Below, in pieces: positions 51,361 through 59,292 of a stretch of 59,292 nt of DNA; position 1 is the stretch's first letter, and each line of letters opens with the position of its first letter. The notes under the pieces are model-generated. The model worked only from the letters and a program-made list of their open reading frames with translations, had not been told where the DNA came from and did not search any database. Source of the stretch: Marinifilum sp. N1E240 (GTDB taxonomy: Bacteria; Bacteroidota; Bacteroidia; Bacteroidales; Marinifilaceae). Position numbers and translations under genes: made by a program. The stretch covers positions 1-59,292 of the forward strand of contig NZ_WHKF01000013.1 in assembly GCF_009295825.1 (NCBI RefSeq), read 5' to 3'.

Positions 51361-52308
51361 ATGAAAGAAGCAATCGTAAAAACAGATTTTAATTTTCCGA
51401 ATCAAAAGAATGTTTACAAAGGTAAGGTAAGAGACGTTTATAATATTAACGATGAATATCTTGCAATGGTCGTTTCGGACCGTATTTCAGCATTCGATGT
51501 TGTTTTACCTGAAGGGATTCCTTTTAAAGGACAGGTATTGAACCAAATTGCAGAACGCTTTTTGGATGCTACTGCAGATATTGTTCCTAACTGGAAAATC
51601 GCTACTCCGGATCCAATGGTAACAGTTGGACATTTGGCTGAACCATTCATGGTTGAAATGGTGATCAGAGGTTATTTAACTGGTCATGCATGGAGAGAGT
51701 ACAAGGCTGGAAAAAGAATGCTTTGTGGCGTTCCAATGCCAGAGGGAATGAAAGAGAATCAAAAGTTTGAGAAGCCAATTATTACACCTACAACAAAAGC
51801 GTTGGAAGGTCATGATGAGGATATTTCAAGAGAAGAGATTTTGAAGCAGGGTATCGTAACAAAAGAAGATTATGAAGCACTTGAAGAGTATACGCAAGCA
51901 TTATTTGCTCGTGGTACTGAAATTGCTGCTGAAAAAGATTTGATTTTGGTTGATACAAAATATGAGTTTGGAAAGAAGGATGGTAAAATTTACCTGATTG
52001 ATGAAATTCATACACCAGATTCATCTCGTTATTTCTACTCAGAAGGTTACGAGGAGCGATTGGCAAACAATGAGCAACAAAAGCAGTTGTCGAAAGAGTT
52101 TGTTCGTGAGTGGTTAATGGAGAATGGTTTTCAGGGAAAAGAAGGACAAGCTATTCCTGAAATGAACGAGGAAAGAGTAAACCAAATTTCTGAGCGTTAC
52201 ATTGAGTTGTACGAGCAGATTATTGGCGAAAAATTTATTAAAGCTGAAGCTACAAGTGTAAAAACAAGAATCGAGAAGAATATCGAAGCTTGTTTAAAAG
52301 AGATATAG
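51361..52308 (+). CDS. purC: Phosphoribosylaminoimidazole-succinocarboxamide synthase
   Basis: 315 residues, the longer SAICAR synthase form. [35 protein letters not shown]-like [12 protein letters not shown] and [14 protein letters not shown] are signatures of the family. It joins CAIR and aspartate with ATP in purine synthesis. It has its own terminator; a near-match -7 box (TATCTTCG) lies at 51309-51316. Confidence 0.94.
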   Translation: MKEAIVKTDFNFPNQKNVYKGKVRDVYNINDEYLAMVVSDRISAFDVVLPEGIPFKGQVLNQIAERFLDATADIVPNWKIATPDPMVTVGHLAEPFMVEMVIRGYLTGHAWREYKAGKRMLCGVPMPEGMKENQKFEKPIITPTTKALEGHDEDISREEILKQGIVTKEDYEALEEYTQALFARGTEIAAEKDLILVDTKYEFGKKDGKIYLIDEIHTPDSSRYFYSEGYEERLANNEQQKQLSKEFVREWLMENGFQGKEGQAIPEMNEERVNQISERYIELYEQIIGEKFIKAEATSVKTRIEKNIEACLKEI

Positions 52309-52329
52309 TATATCAAATCTAGATATAAG

Positions 52330-52361
52330 AAAACCCCGAAATCTTTTGGATTTCGGGGTTT
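52330..52361 (+). terminator. Terminator of purC
   Basis: AAACCCCGAAATC pairs with GATTTCGGGGTTT across TTTTG, followed by a short T-rich tract. The stem is also usable on the - strand for the SUI1 gene. Confidence 0.85.
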
Positions 52362-52418
52362 GTTATATTGTATGGCGCAGAGACGCACGACCGTGCATCT
52401 GTACGGTGTAAAATAAAA

Positions 52419-52754
52419 TCATCCACCAACACGCTTCACCTTGTAGCCTTCCGATTTTAAAAGATCCATGATTTTATCACGATGATCGCCCTGGATTAAG
52501 ATTTCTCCATCTTTAGCAGATCCGCCGCCACCGCATTTCGATTTTAACATTTTTCCTAATTCTTTTAAATCATCAGAACTTCCAACAAATCCTTCGATAA
52601 GAGTCACTACTTTTCCCTTGCGCTGTTTCTTATCAAGCAGTACTTTTAAGGTTTGTTGATTGGGAGCCAAGGTTTCTTCTACTGACTCATCATCGTATTC
52701 GTAATTGTAATCAGGGTTCGTGGAATACACGATATTTTTTTTCTTTTTAGCCAT
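52419..52754 (-). CDS. SUI1/eIF1-family translation factor (YciH-like)
   Basis: 111 residues. The SUI1 core is KGKVVTLIEGF with LKELGKMLKSKCGGGG and IQGDHRDKIMDLLKSEGY. An acidic N-terminal extension (YEYDDESVEE) precedes it. It would bind the 30S subunit and affect initiation fidelity. The gene is convergent with purC. Confidence 0.9.
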   Translation of the reverse strand: MAKKKKNIVYSTNPDYNYEYDDESVEETLAPNQQTLKVLLDKKQRKGKVVTLIEGFVGSSDDLKELGKMLKSKCGGGGSAKDGEILIQGDHRDKIMDLLKSEGYKVKRVGG

Positions 52755-52797
52755 GATAAAAAGGATAAAGTTTAAAGTAATAAGTTTAATGTATTAA

Positions 52798-52834
52798 AGC
52801 TCCAAGCTCCAAGCTCCAAGCTCCAAGCTCCAAG
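52798..52834. repeat. Tandem AGCTCCA heptad repeat
   Basis: Five perfect AGCTCCA units plus two bases. It lies in the 198 bp gap upstream of the SUI1 gene, where no other feature was seen. Confidence 0.92.
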
Positions 52835-52952
52835 TAAAAAGGTAAATTGAAAAAATTCAAATTCCAAAAAACAAATCGCAAAGGAAACAGTTTAACAATT
52901 TCTGGAAAACCTAAGAAGTTTCGAACTTTGTAACTTCAACGCGCAAATATAC

Positions 52953-53156
52953 CTATTTTCTATTTCTGGATCTTATTCGATCGTAAAAATAGATAATGGA
53001 ACCTATAACAGGAATAAAGGCTACCAATAGTATCCAAACGAGCTTATCAATTCCCAATAATTTTCTTTTTAGTATATCAACAATTGCAATAATTGGTAGA
53101 ATAATGGCTACGATTTTGGTTAGTAGCCAAATATCAAATAGTATGGAAAGTATCAT
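52953..53156 (-). CDS. PLDc_N-domain small membrane protein
   Basis: 67 residues with two membrane helices (LLTKIVAIILPIIAIVDIL and LVWILLVAFIPVIGSIIYF) and the pattern LVWILLVAFIPVIGSIIYF-Y typical of the phospholipase D-nuclease N-terminal domain (PF13396), here alone. Function unknown. It lies downstream of the TraR/DksA-type gene on the same strand. Confidence 0.8.
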   Translation of the reverse strand: MILSILFDIWLLTKIVAIILPIIAIVDILKRKLLGIDKLVWILLVAFIPVIGSIIYFYDRIRSRNRK

Positions 53157-53203
53157 ATCAGAGTGTTCTTATAAATTATAATCGACAAAAATAAAAGAAA
53201 TCC

Positions 53204-53539
53204 TTATCTACTCGCACAACGCACACACTTTTTACTTTCTGGCATTATCATTATTCTTCCTAATGGAATGGTAGCACCACATTTAATGCACTTTCCAAAA
53301 TCAGGATTATCGATATTTTTTAAGGTCTCTTTTAAGGCGGTAAGTTGAACTTGCTTTTTACGCAGAGCAGCCTCATTAACACTCTTGTTGTTAATGGCAT
53401 CCATTCTACTAACTCTACCAATTGCGCAATCGGGAGAAATAGGTTGGGTCAAATCTTTTAGAGTGATGATTTCAGCTTCCAGCTTCTCAATCTTTTCTTT
53501 TATTTGCGTTTCAATAGTTAGTTTTTCGTCTTGTATCAT
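53204..53539 (-). CDS. TraR/DksA-type zinc finger protein
   Basis: 111 residues from ATG 53539. A helical hairpin (EKIEKLEAEIITLKDL, ALRKKQVQLTALKETL) is followed by the zinc finger CIKCG and CVRC. This is the DksA/TraR layout, proteins that enter the RNA polymerase secondary channel. The frame is open to 53605, but a TATCTTTG promoter box (53566-53573) lies inside that extension, so the shorter start is chosen. Confidence 0.85.
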   Translation of the reverse strand: MIQDEKLTIETQIKEKIEKLEAEIITLKDLTQPISPDCAIGRVSRMDAINNKSVNEAALRKKQVQLTALKETLKNIDNPDFGKCIKCGATIPLGRIMIMPESKKCVRCASR

Positions 53540-53565
53540 TTTATGTTTCTTATTTTCGGGTCTAT

Positions 53566-53573
53566 CAAAGATA
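53566..53573 (-). promoter_or_regulatory. -7 box of the TraR/DksA-type gene
   Basis: The - strand reads TATCTTTG, a full TAnnTTTG match, 26 bp upstream of ATG 53539. It fixes the start choice for that gene. Confidence 0.5.
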
Positions 53574-53624
53574 ATAGAAATTGTAGATTGTAAAATAATA
53601 TCCATGGCTTATGAGAAAATGAAT

Positions 53625-53632
53625 TATTTTTG
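53625..53632 (+). promoter_or_regulatory. -7 box of the AraC-type gene
   Basis: TATTTTTG matches TAnnTTTG, 38 bp upstream of ATG 53671. It is divergent from the TraR/DksA promoter. Confidence 0.4.
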
Positions 53633-53670
53633 CAGGGAGAAACCTATTCGTACTTTCTAAGAAGAGACCA

Positions 53671-54510
53671 ATGTCAGTAGAAAATATACCCGAAATATAC
53701 CTTAAAAAGGATGAGCATGTACAGGATTTGTTTGTCTACGATTTTAAGATGACCAGCGACGTTGTGAAGAGTAAGGTGAATTTGAGCATGAACATGTTTA
53801 GTTTTTTGCAGGTGGGCAAAAAGCAGGTTCACTTTGCAGATGCATCGGTAATGGTGAATAAGGAACAATCTTTATTGATAAGACAAGGGAATTGGTTGTG
53901 GACGGAGTTGCTAGATAATGATGACATCTATTATTGTAAGCTACTTTTTTTTTCTGAAAGCAGATTGAAAACATTCCTGGAAAAGTATACAGAGAAACAA
54001 GAGAGTCTTAAAGATGAAATACCATTCTTTGTGATTGAGAATGACGATTATATTGCTTCTTATCTGAGTGCACTTTCCCAAATGAGGGTAATGCCAGCAA
54101 AATTCAATGCAAATTTACTTTCGATCAAGTTTGAAGAGATCATGCTGTACTTGATTGCAAAATACGGTCGAAAATTTGAATTTTACCTTCATTCATTAAT
54201 ATCTAAAGAGATTTCTCCTTTTAAAAAAATCATTGAAAGTAATGTGTATTCGAACTTAAAACTGGAAGAGATTGCCTTCTTGTGCAATATGAGTTTGTCA
54301 ACATTCAAACGTAATTTTATTGCAGAGTATAATGTATCACCAGGAAAATGGCTTCAAGATAAAAGACTTCAGAGAGCAAAAGAGTTGTTACAAAAAGGAG
54401 GTGTAACGGCTTCGGATATCTATTTGGATTTCGGTTATTCGAACCTTCCTAACTTTAGTATTGCTTTTAAAAATAAGTTTGGAATCAGTCCAACGGAAAT
54501 TGTAAAATAA
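53671..54510 (+). CDS. AraC-family transcription regulator
   Basis: 279 residues. The C-terminal ~100 residues hold two helix-turn-helix motifs: NLKLEEIAFLCNMSLSTFKR and ASDIYLDFGYSNLPNFSIAF, ending NKFGISPTEIVK. The N-terminal ~170 residues are a sensor domain that I cannot assign to a ligand. The gene lies 241 bp upstream of an iron alcohol dehydrogenase, which it may regulate (inference from position). Confidence 0.88.
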   Translation: MSVENIPEIYLKKDEHVQDLFVYDFKMTSDVVKSKVNLSMNMFSFLQVGKKQVHFADASVMVNKEQSLLIRQGNWLWTELLDNDDIYYCKLLFFSESRLKTFLEKYTEKQESLKDEIPFFVIENDDYIASYLSALSQMRVMPAKFNANLLSIKFEEIMLYLIAKYGRKFEFYLHSLISKEISPFKKIIESNVYSNLKLEEIAFLCNMSLSTFKRNFIAEYNVSPGKWLQDKRLQRAKELLQKGGVTASDIYLDFGYSNLPNFSIAFKNKFGISPTEIVK

Positions 54511-54751
54511 TTCTATTTCCATTATATCTCTTTATTTATGGGTGTTTTGGTGAGTTTTATGTAGATGATATATCATTGCAAATCCAGATTGACCTTTTTT
54601 AATAATCAAATGAGCTTTTTCAGTAAGCATACTGGGAGAGACTTGCCATACTTTTGTAAGCGTAATCATTAACAAGCATTCTGCTTTGGATAAAGCAAAC
54701 GGATGAACTTTTGATTCAAATTGATAAAAAACCAAATAGTAAATAAAAGTT

Positions 54752-55903
54752 ATGGCAAAGTTTATTGTACCAAAGGAAGTTTTTCACGGACTAGGAAGTC
54801 TTGAAAATTTAAAAGGATTAAAAGGAACAAAAGCAGTTATCGTTATTGGTGGTAACTCGGTAAAAGCAAATGGATCGCTTGGAAGAACAGAGAACTATTT
54901 AAAAGAAGCAGGAATGTCAACTGTTGTATTTTCAGGAGTTGAAGCAGATCCATCAATTGATACCGTAATAAAAGGTGCTGAGTTTTTTACTCAGGAACAA
55001 CCAGATGTAATTGTTGGTTTAGGTGGTTGTTCGGCTATTGATGCGGCAAAAGCAATGTGGGTATATTATGAGTATCCAGATTCGACACTTGAAGAATTGG
55101 CAGCTCCATTTGCAGTTAAGCCAATGCGTAACAAAGCATATTTTGTAGCAATTCCTTCAACCAGTGGAACAGGTACTGAAATCACAGGTCTTTCTGTAAT
55201 TACCGATAGAGAAAAAGGAACCAAATACCCAATTGTTTCGCACGAGTTAACTCCTGATGTAGCAATTGTTGATGGTGAGCTTTGTGAAAGTATGCCAGCG
55301 CATGTAACTGCTAATACAGGATTAGATGCATTGAGTCATGGTGTTGAAGCTTACGTTTCAAACATTGCTGATCGTTATAACGATGCCTTGGCAAAAGGAG
55401 CTATCGAATTGGTATTTGAGAATCTACAAAAAGCACACACAGAGCCGAACAACAAAGAAGCTCGTCAGGCAATGCACGATGCATCATGTATGGCAGGTAT
55501 GGCATTTACAAACGTATGGTTAGGAATTGTTCACTCCATGTCTCACCAAATTGGTGGTACGTTCGGTACTCCTCACGGATGTGGTAATGCGATCCTAATG
55601 CCAAATGTAACTCGTTTCAACTCCAAAGTAACAGATAAGTATGATGATTTAGCAACACTGTTTGGGAAATCAACTGCTGAAGATTTTGCGCAAGAGATTG
55701 AGGCTCTACGTTCTTCAGTAGGTGTTGTGGGTTCTATCAAAGAATATGGTATCAGCCAGGAAGAGTGGGATGCGAAACTGGATACGTTAACACAGAATGC
55801 AATGGATGATCCTTGTACGCTTTTCAATCCTAGGAAACCTAAGTTTGAAGAAATTAAAGCGATTTATCAAGCTTGTTACAATGGAACTTCTATTGATTTG
55901 TAA
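54752..55903 (+). CDS. Iron-containing alcohol dehydrogenase
   Basis: 383 residues. GLGGCSAIDAAKAMWVYYEY, IPSTSGTGTEIT, GLDALSHGVEAYVS and MSHQIGGTFGTPHGCGNA give the NAD-binding region and the Fe-binding His/Asp set of the family. It interconverts an alcohol and aldehyde with NAD(P)H, typical of fermentation. The substrate is unknown. It has its own strong terminator. Confidence 0.9.
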   Translation: MAKFIVPKEVFHGLGSLENLKGLKGTKAVIVIGGNSVKANGSLGRTENYLKEAGMSTVVFSGVEADPSIDTVIKGAEFFTQEQPDVIVGLGGCSAIDAAKAMWVYYEYPDSTLEELAAPFAVKPMRNKAYFVAIPSTSGTGTEITGLSVITDREKGTKYPIVSHELTPDVAIVDGELCESMPAHVTANTGLDALSHGVEAYVSNIADRYNDALAKGAIELVFENLQKAHTEPNNKEARQAMHDASCMAGMAFTNVWLGIVHSMSHQIGGTFGTPHGCGNAILMPNVTRFNSKVTDKYDDLATLFGKSTAEDFAQEIEALRSSVGVVGSIKEYGISQEEWDAKLDTLTQNAMDDPCTLFNPRKPKFEEIKAIYQACYNGTSIDL

Positions 55904-55925
55904 GAAATCGATGTAAAAGGACTGT

Positions 55926-55955
55926 AGGGGAGTTGTAATAACTCCCCTTTATTTT
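55926..55955 (+). terminator. Terminator of the alcohol dehydrogenase gene
   Basis: GGGGAGTT pairs with AACTCCCC across GTAAT, followed by TTTATTTTT. Confidence 0.88.
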
Positions 55956-56238
55956 TGCATAATTAGCTGTAATAGTATATTTTACATGCACAATTCAGGT
56001 TGCATGCCCAATAAAGCTGAATCGCGTGGAAACTAAGGGTTTATTTAGATTCATCCTAAAATAAAAAGCTGTTTAAAAATAGCTTTTTAGTTGTAGGTAG
56101 GTATGCCACTTCTTTTTACATTTGGAATAGAAACAAGTGCTGATGTTCAGATATGGAAACGATTGCGAATAAGCATGTTCCATATCCAAATCAATCAGTT
56201 TTTATTCTGTTTTTTTCATTCATTTATTAAAAAACGTA
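55956..56238. other. Intergenic region upstream of nfnAB
   Basis: About 280 bp without a gene. A symmetric AAAAGCT/AGCTTTT hairpin lies at 56064-56088 and TACATTTG, a TAnnTTTG box, at 56117-56124, which would give nfnA a leader of about 110 nt. Confidence 0.4.
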
Positions 56239-57057
56239 ATGAACAAGATCGTTGAAAAAGAAAATTTTTCAGAAAAAGTCGTAAAAATTGTAGTCGAGGC
56301 TCCTTTAATAGCCAAAGCTCGCAAGCCGGGTAACTTTGTAATCGTAAGAGTTGGCGAAAAAGGAGAGCGTATTCCTTTGACAATCGCAGGTGCGGATGTT
56401 AAAAAAGGAACCATTACCATGATCGTTCAGAAAATGGGGGTTTCTTCGAAGAAGTTATGTGCTCTTGAAGTTGGTGACGATGTAACTGATTTGGTTGGAC
56501 CTCTAGGGAAACCAACCGAAATTCACAATGTTGGAACTGTACTTTGTTGTGGTGGTGGAGTAGGTGTTGCACCACTTTTGCCTATTGTTGAAGGATATAA
56601 GAAAGCTGGTAATAAAGTGATCACTATTATTGCAGCACGTAATAAAGAGCTTTTGATTCTTGAAGATGAGATGCGTAAGCACTCTGATGAATTGATTATC
56701 ATGACTGATGATGGTTCATATGGAAAAAAAGGTTTGATTACAGAAGGAATGGAAGAAGTAATTCAACGTGAAAAAATTGACGAGTGTATTACTATCGGAC
56801 CAGCAGTGATGATGAAGTTCTGTTCTTTGGTAACAAAGAAGCACGAAATTCCAACAATGGCTAGTTTGAATAGTATCATGGTTGACGGAACAGGAATGTG
56901 CGGTGCTTGCCGTGTTACTGTTGATGGAAAAACCAAGTTCACTTGTGTTGATGGTCCTGAATTCGACGCGCATAAAATTGATTTCGACGAAATGATGTCG
57001 AGATTGGGCGGATACAAGAGCGAAGAGCAGGATAAATTAGATCATTTTCACGAATAA
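56239..57057 (+). CDS. nfnA: NADH-dependent ferredoxin:NADP+ oxidoreductase subunit A
   Basis: 272 residues. An FAD-binding barrel (GEKGERIPLTIAGAD), an NAD-binding half (VLCCGGGVGVAPLLPIVEGY) and a C-terminal 2Fe-2S site (GMCGACRV and FTCVDGPEFDAHKIDF) match the NfnA/PyrK-like subunit. With NfnB it couples ferredoxin and NADH to NADP+ by electron bifurcation. It is the first gene of the pair; NfnB starts 26 bp later. Confidence 0.9.
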   Translation: MNKIVEKENFSEKVVKIVVEAPLIAKARKPGNFVIVRVGEKGERIPLTIAGADVKKGTITMIVQKMGVSSKKLCALEVGDDVTDLVGPLGKPTEIHNVGTVLCCGGGVGVAPLLPIVEGYKKAGNKVITIIAARNKELLILEDEMRKHSDELIIMTDDGSYGKKGLITEGMEEVIQREKIDECITIGPAVMMKFCSLVTKKHEIPTMASLNSIMVDGTGMCGACRVTVDGKTKFTCVDGPEFDAHKIDFDEMMSRLGGYKSEEQDKLDHFHE

Positions 57058-57083
57058 TTATTAAACTAGACAAACACAGGACA

Positions 57084-58586
57084 ATGGAAAGGTCTGAAGA
57101 ATATATCAAAAACGAACGTAAAAAAGAGTGGCGCGTTGAGCTTCAAAAGAAGACAAAGGCGAAAGATCGTATGACTCTTGAAAGAGTTGAGATGTCTGAA
57201 ATGGATGCTAACGAGCGTATCAAATCGCAAAGAGTTGAAGTAAATCAGGGTTTAACTAAGGAGCAAGCGATACTTGAAGCTACTCGTTGTATGGATTGTG
57301 TAAACCCAACCTGTATGGAAGGTTGCCCGGTAAGCATTAACATCCCTAAGTTTATCAAATACATTGAGAAGGAAGAGTTTGGAAAAGCTGCTTCTGTATT
57401 GAAAGAAACATCTGCATTGCCAGCTGTTTGTGGTCGCGTTTGTCCACAGGAAGTGCAGTGTGAGCAGAAGTGTTTTTATGTAGAGAAATTAAATCAACCA
57501 TCGGTTGCAATTGGTCACCTGGAGCGTTTCGCTGCTGACTGGGAAAGAGAATCAGGAGAGATTGCTGTACCAGAATGTGCTGAAAACAATGGTGTAAAAG
57601 TTGCTGTTATCGGTTCTGGTCCTTCAGGATTGTCATTTGCAGGAGATATGGCTAAGTTGGGTTACGATGTAACTGTATTCGAAGCGCTTCACGAAATTGG
57701 TGGTGTATTAAAATATGGTATTCCTGAATTCCGTTTGCCAAATGCTGTTGTTGATGTTGAGATTGACAACCTTCGCCAAATGGGAGTGAAGTTTATCACC
57801 AACTTTATTGTTGGACAAACTGCTTCATTGGAAGACTTAAAAGAGCAAGGATACAAATCATTTTACGTAGGTTCTGGTGCTGGTTTACCAAGATTCATGA
57901 ACATTCCTGGTGAAAATGCCAATGGTATCCTTTCATCAAATGAATATTTAACTCGTGTGAACCTAATGGGTGCTGATGCTGAAGATTCAGATACTCCTGT
58001 TCTTCGTGGTAAAAACGTAGTTGTAGTTGGTGGTGGTAATACTGCTATGGACTCGGTACGTACTGCCAAGCGTTTGGGTGCTGAAAGAGCAATGATTGTT
58101 TATCGTCGTTCTGAAGAGGAAATGCCTGCACGTGTTGAAGAGGTTCATCACGCGAAACAAGAAGGTGTTGAGTTTTTAACTTTAACAAATCCTATCGAAT
58201 ACATTGCTGATGAAAATGGTCGTGTAAAGCAGGTTAGAGTTCAGAAAATGGAATTGGGTGAGCCTGATGCTTCTGGACGTAGAAGACCTATTCCAATGGA
58301 AGGATCGGAATACAATATTGATGCAACTGTTGTAGTTGTAGCTGTAGGTGTATCTCCAAATCCATTGATTCCAAATTCAGTTGAAGGATTGGAAGTATCT
58401 AAATGGGGAACTATTGAAGTTGTAAAAGACAAGATGCAATCTTCAATTCCAGAGGTATTTGCAGGTGGTGACATCGTTCGTGGTGGTGCTACAGTAATCC
58501 TTGCTATGGGTGATGGTCGTAAGGCTGCAGCCAATATGGATGTATATTTAAGAGAGAAGTATTTGTCTCAAAAAGTGGAACAATAA
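57084..58586 (+). CDS. nfnB: NADH-dependent ferredoxin:NADP+ oxidoreductase subunit B
   Basis: 500 residues. N-terminal 4Fe-4S ligands are CMDCVNPTCMEGCPV and CGRVCPQEVQCEQKC; the FAD site is VAVIGSGPSGLSFAGDMA and the NADPH site VVVVGGGNTAMDSVRTAKRL with YRRS. It is similar to the small subunit of glutamate synthase (GltD), but the linked nfnA gene and lack of a large GltB subunit favour NfnB. Confidence 0.9.
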   Translation: MERSEEYIKNERKKEWRVELQKKTKAKDRMTLERVEMSEMDANERIKSQRVEVNQGLTKEQAILEATRCMDCVNPTCMEGCPVSINIPKFIKYIEKEEFGKAASVLKETSALPAVCGRVCPQEVQCEQKCFYVEKLNQPSVAIGHLERFAADWERESGEIAVPECAENNGVKVAVIGSGPSGLSFAGDMAKLGYDVTVFEALHEIGGVLKYGIPEFRLPNAVVDVEIDNLRQMGVKFITNFIVGQTASLEDLKEQGYKSFYVGSGAGLPRFMNIPGENANGILSSNEYLTRVNLMGADAEDSDTPVLRGKNVVVVGGGNTAMDSVRTAKRLGAERAMIVYRRSEEEMPARVEEVHHAKQEGVEFLTLTNPIEYIADENGRVKQVRVQKMELGEPDASGRRRPIPMEGSEYNIDATVVVVAVGVSPNPLIPNSVEGLEVSKWGTIEVVKDKMQSSIPEVFAGGDIVRGGATVILAMGDGRKAAANMDVYLREKYLSQKVEQ

Positions 58587-58687
58587 TTTAGCTGCAAGCT
58601 AAAAGTGGTAAGCTTCAAGAGATATTTGTAACTTGAGGCTTGATACTTGAAACTTATTTATGCTATACTTTAAAATTGAATAAAGAT

Positions 58688-59146
58688 ATGAAGGAATTTA
58701 ATTCACTTGACGATATTTTAGATTTTGCCATTAACGAAGAGAAAATGGCTGCTGAGTTCTATACAGCTCTTGCTGGAAAGATGAAACATCAGGAAATGAA
58801 AGATACTTTCGAACAATATGCTTTGGAAGAAATCGGACACAGAACCAAATTGGAAGCAATCAAGAACGGTAAGCAGTACAGCATGTCGACTGAGAAAGTT
58901 GCCGATTTAAAAATTGGTGATTATTTGGTTGAAGTTGATACGGAGAAAACAAATATCACTTACCAGGAAGCTTTAACTATTGCAATGAAAAAGGAGAAAG
59001 CTGCTTTTAAATTGTATATGGACTTAGCTGCTGCTGCTAACGATGCTGCATCAAAAGATTTATTTATGATGTTGGCTAACGAAGAAGCAAAACACAAATT
59101 GAGATTCGAAGTTGAGTATGATAGCAACATCTTGACAGAGAATTAA
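58688..59146 (+). CDS. Rubrerythrin-like ferritin-family protein
   Basis: 152 residues from ATG 58688; the frame is open to 58640. Two helix pairs carry the di-iron ligands: EEKMAAEFYTAL with ALEEIGHR, and KKEKAAFKLYMDL with ANEEAKHK. There is no C-terminal rubredoxin domain. It is probably a peroxide- or oxygen-detoxifying or iron-storing protein of anaerobes. An insertion sequence end begins 21 bp after the stop. Confidence 0.85.
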   Translation: MKEFNSLDDILDFAINEEKMAAEFYTALAGKMKHQEMKDTFEQYALEEIGHRTKLEAIKNGKQYSMSTEKVADLKIGDYLVEVDTEKTNITYQEALTIAMKKEKAAFKLYMDLAAAANDAASKDLFMMLANEEAKHKLRFEVEYDSNILTEN

Positions 59147-59201
59147 AATTCGATAAGAAATAAAAAGACACTATCTCACAAAGTGTGTAAATGAAATTTA
59201 G

Positions 59202-59228
59202 AGGGTTAGGCGTTTAGCCTGACCCTTT
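59202..59228 (+). terminator. Hairpin inside the IS transposase 3' end
   Basis: AGGGTTAGGC and GCCTGACCCT are arms of a 10 bp stem with one mismatch and loop GTTTA, followed on the + strand by TTCTT. It overlaps the transposase stop codon and could stop transcription entering the IS from outside. Confidence 0.55.
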
Positions 59229-59292
59229 CTTCAAAGATAGTCAAAAACTGATTGAGTATTATCCCCCAGTTTTTGATTGGCATCGTCCATTT
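59206..59292 (-). CDS. C-terminus of an IS256-family transposase (partial)
   Basis: The - strand frame from the window edge reads KWTMPIKNWGIILNQFLTIF, then EERVRLNA and stop at 59206-59208. The WTMPIKNWG block is the very C-terminal signature of IS256/Mutator-type transposases. The rest of the gene, including the DDE residues, lies outside the window. Confidence 0.82.
   Translation of the reverse strand, partial: KWTMPIKNWGIILNQFLTIFEERVRLNA

Larger units (their letters stand above)
59167..59292 (-). mobile_element. End of an IS256-family insertion sequence (continues beyond the window)
   Basis: The terminal segment GACACTATCTCACAAAGTG continues into TGTAAATGAAA, the GTGTAAA style of IS256-family ends, and is followed on the - strand by the 3' end of a transposase gene. 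Only ~125 bp are in the window. The element has inserted just downstream of the rubrerythrin-like gene. Confidence 0.75.

Noticed and set aside
54532-54735. 67-codon - strand frame between the AraC and alcohol dehydrogenase genes
   Set aside because: No recognised domain, no terminator and no promoter; too little support to call a gene.
57084-58586. Glutamate synthase small subunit (gltD)
   Set aside because: No large subunit gene is present and an NfnA gene lies directly upstream.

Overview
The window looks like AT-rich chromosomal DNA of a Bacteroidota bacterium, most likely a marine Marinilabiliales-type anaerobe or facultative anaerobe (taxon is an inference). Supporting signs are promoter -7 boxes of the TAnnTTTG type, a TonB receptor with a carboxypeptidase-regulatory-like N-terminus, double-glycine leader peptides starting MKNLxxL, and fused anaerobic cobalamin enzymes. 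No rRNA or tRNA gene and no CRISPR array was recognised.

Positions 1-9500 form an accessory, cassette-like stretch. All genes lie on the + strand, mostly single and separated by unusually long non-coding DNA: an esterase with a TPR tail, a small alarmone hydrolase, several unknown secreted or membrane proteins, a serine hydrolase, and an acyltransferase. Two ~330-360 bp intergenic direct repeats flank the esterase gene, and the 3' end of one membrane-protein gene is present a second time 2.7 kb downstream as a remnant. Positions 9600-19400 carry a J-domain/KTSC protein, a DtxR/MntR-type regulator with a palindromic operator-promoter next to a TonB receptor, a TPR sensor kinase, a Tat-type amidase lipoprotein and an acyl-CoA ligase.

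Positions 19500-31574 are a complete-looking early and middle anaerobic cobalamin operon under a cobalamin riboswitch: small unknown ORF, sumT, cbiX, cbiL, cbiH-cbiC, cbiE-cbiT, cbiG-cbiF, cbiJ-cbiD, then the cobalt importer cbiMNQO. Three enzyme fusions plus CbiET compress the pathway to cobyrinate. The late genes (cbiA, cbiP, cbiB, cobU, cobS and so on) are not here. Palindromic hairpin elements sit in the operon gaps.

Positions 31680-42090 are all on the - strand: a glycosyltransferase, MazG, a coiled-coil protein, a membrane KAP P-loop NTPase, a small Cys/His HNH-like protein, an unknown protein, a striking array of seven palindromes spaced exactly 40-41 bp apart, a methyltransferase, a VF530 protein and a DEAD-box helicase.

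Positions 42262-46667 hold the most interesting system: a - strand operon of one C39-like/VKOR/thioredoxin fusion protein followed by eleven short genes, ten of them too short to be obvious, each encoding a conserved double-glycine leader and a hypervariable four-cysteine core. Five of the peptide genes are preceded by an RNA element that can fold as an H-type pseudoknot, with compensatory changes in both stems. I read this as a family of secreted, disulfide-bonded peptides with a dedicated oxidase; the exporter/protease is not in the window. A heme-binding sensor kinase lies upstream.

Positions 49100-59292 are mainly housekeeping: an SAM hydrolase-like protein with an ABM-domain protein, PhoH, PurC, SUI1, a PLDc_N membrane peptide, a TraR/DksA zinc finger protein, an AraC regulator with an iron alcohol dehydrogenase, NfnAB, and a rubrerythrin-like protein. 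The window ends inside the 3' end of an IS256-family transposase gene on the - strand.
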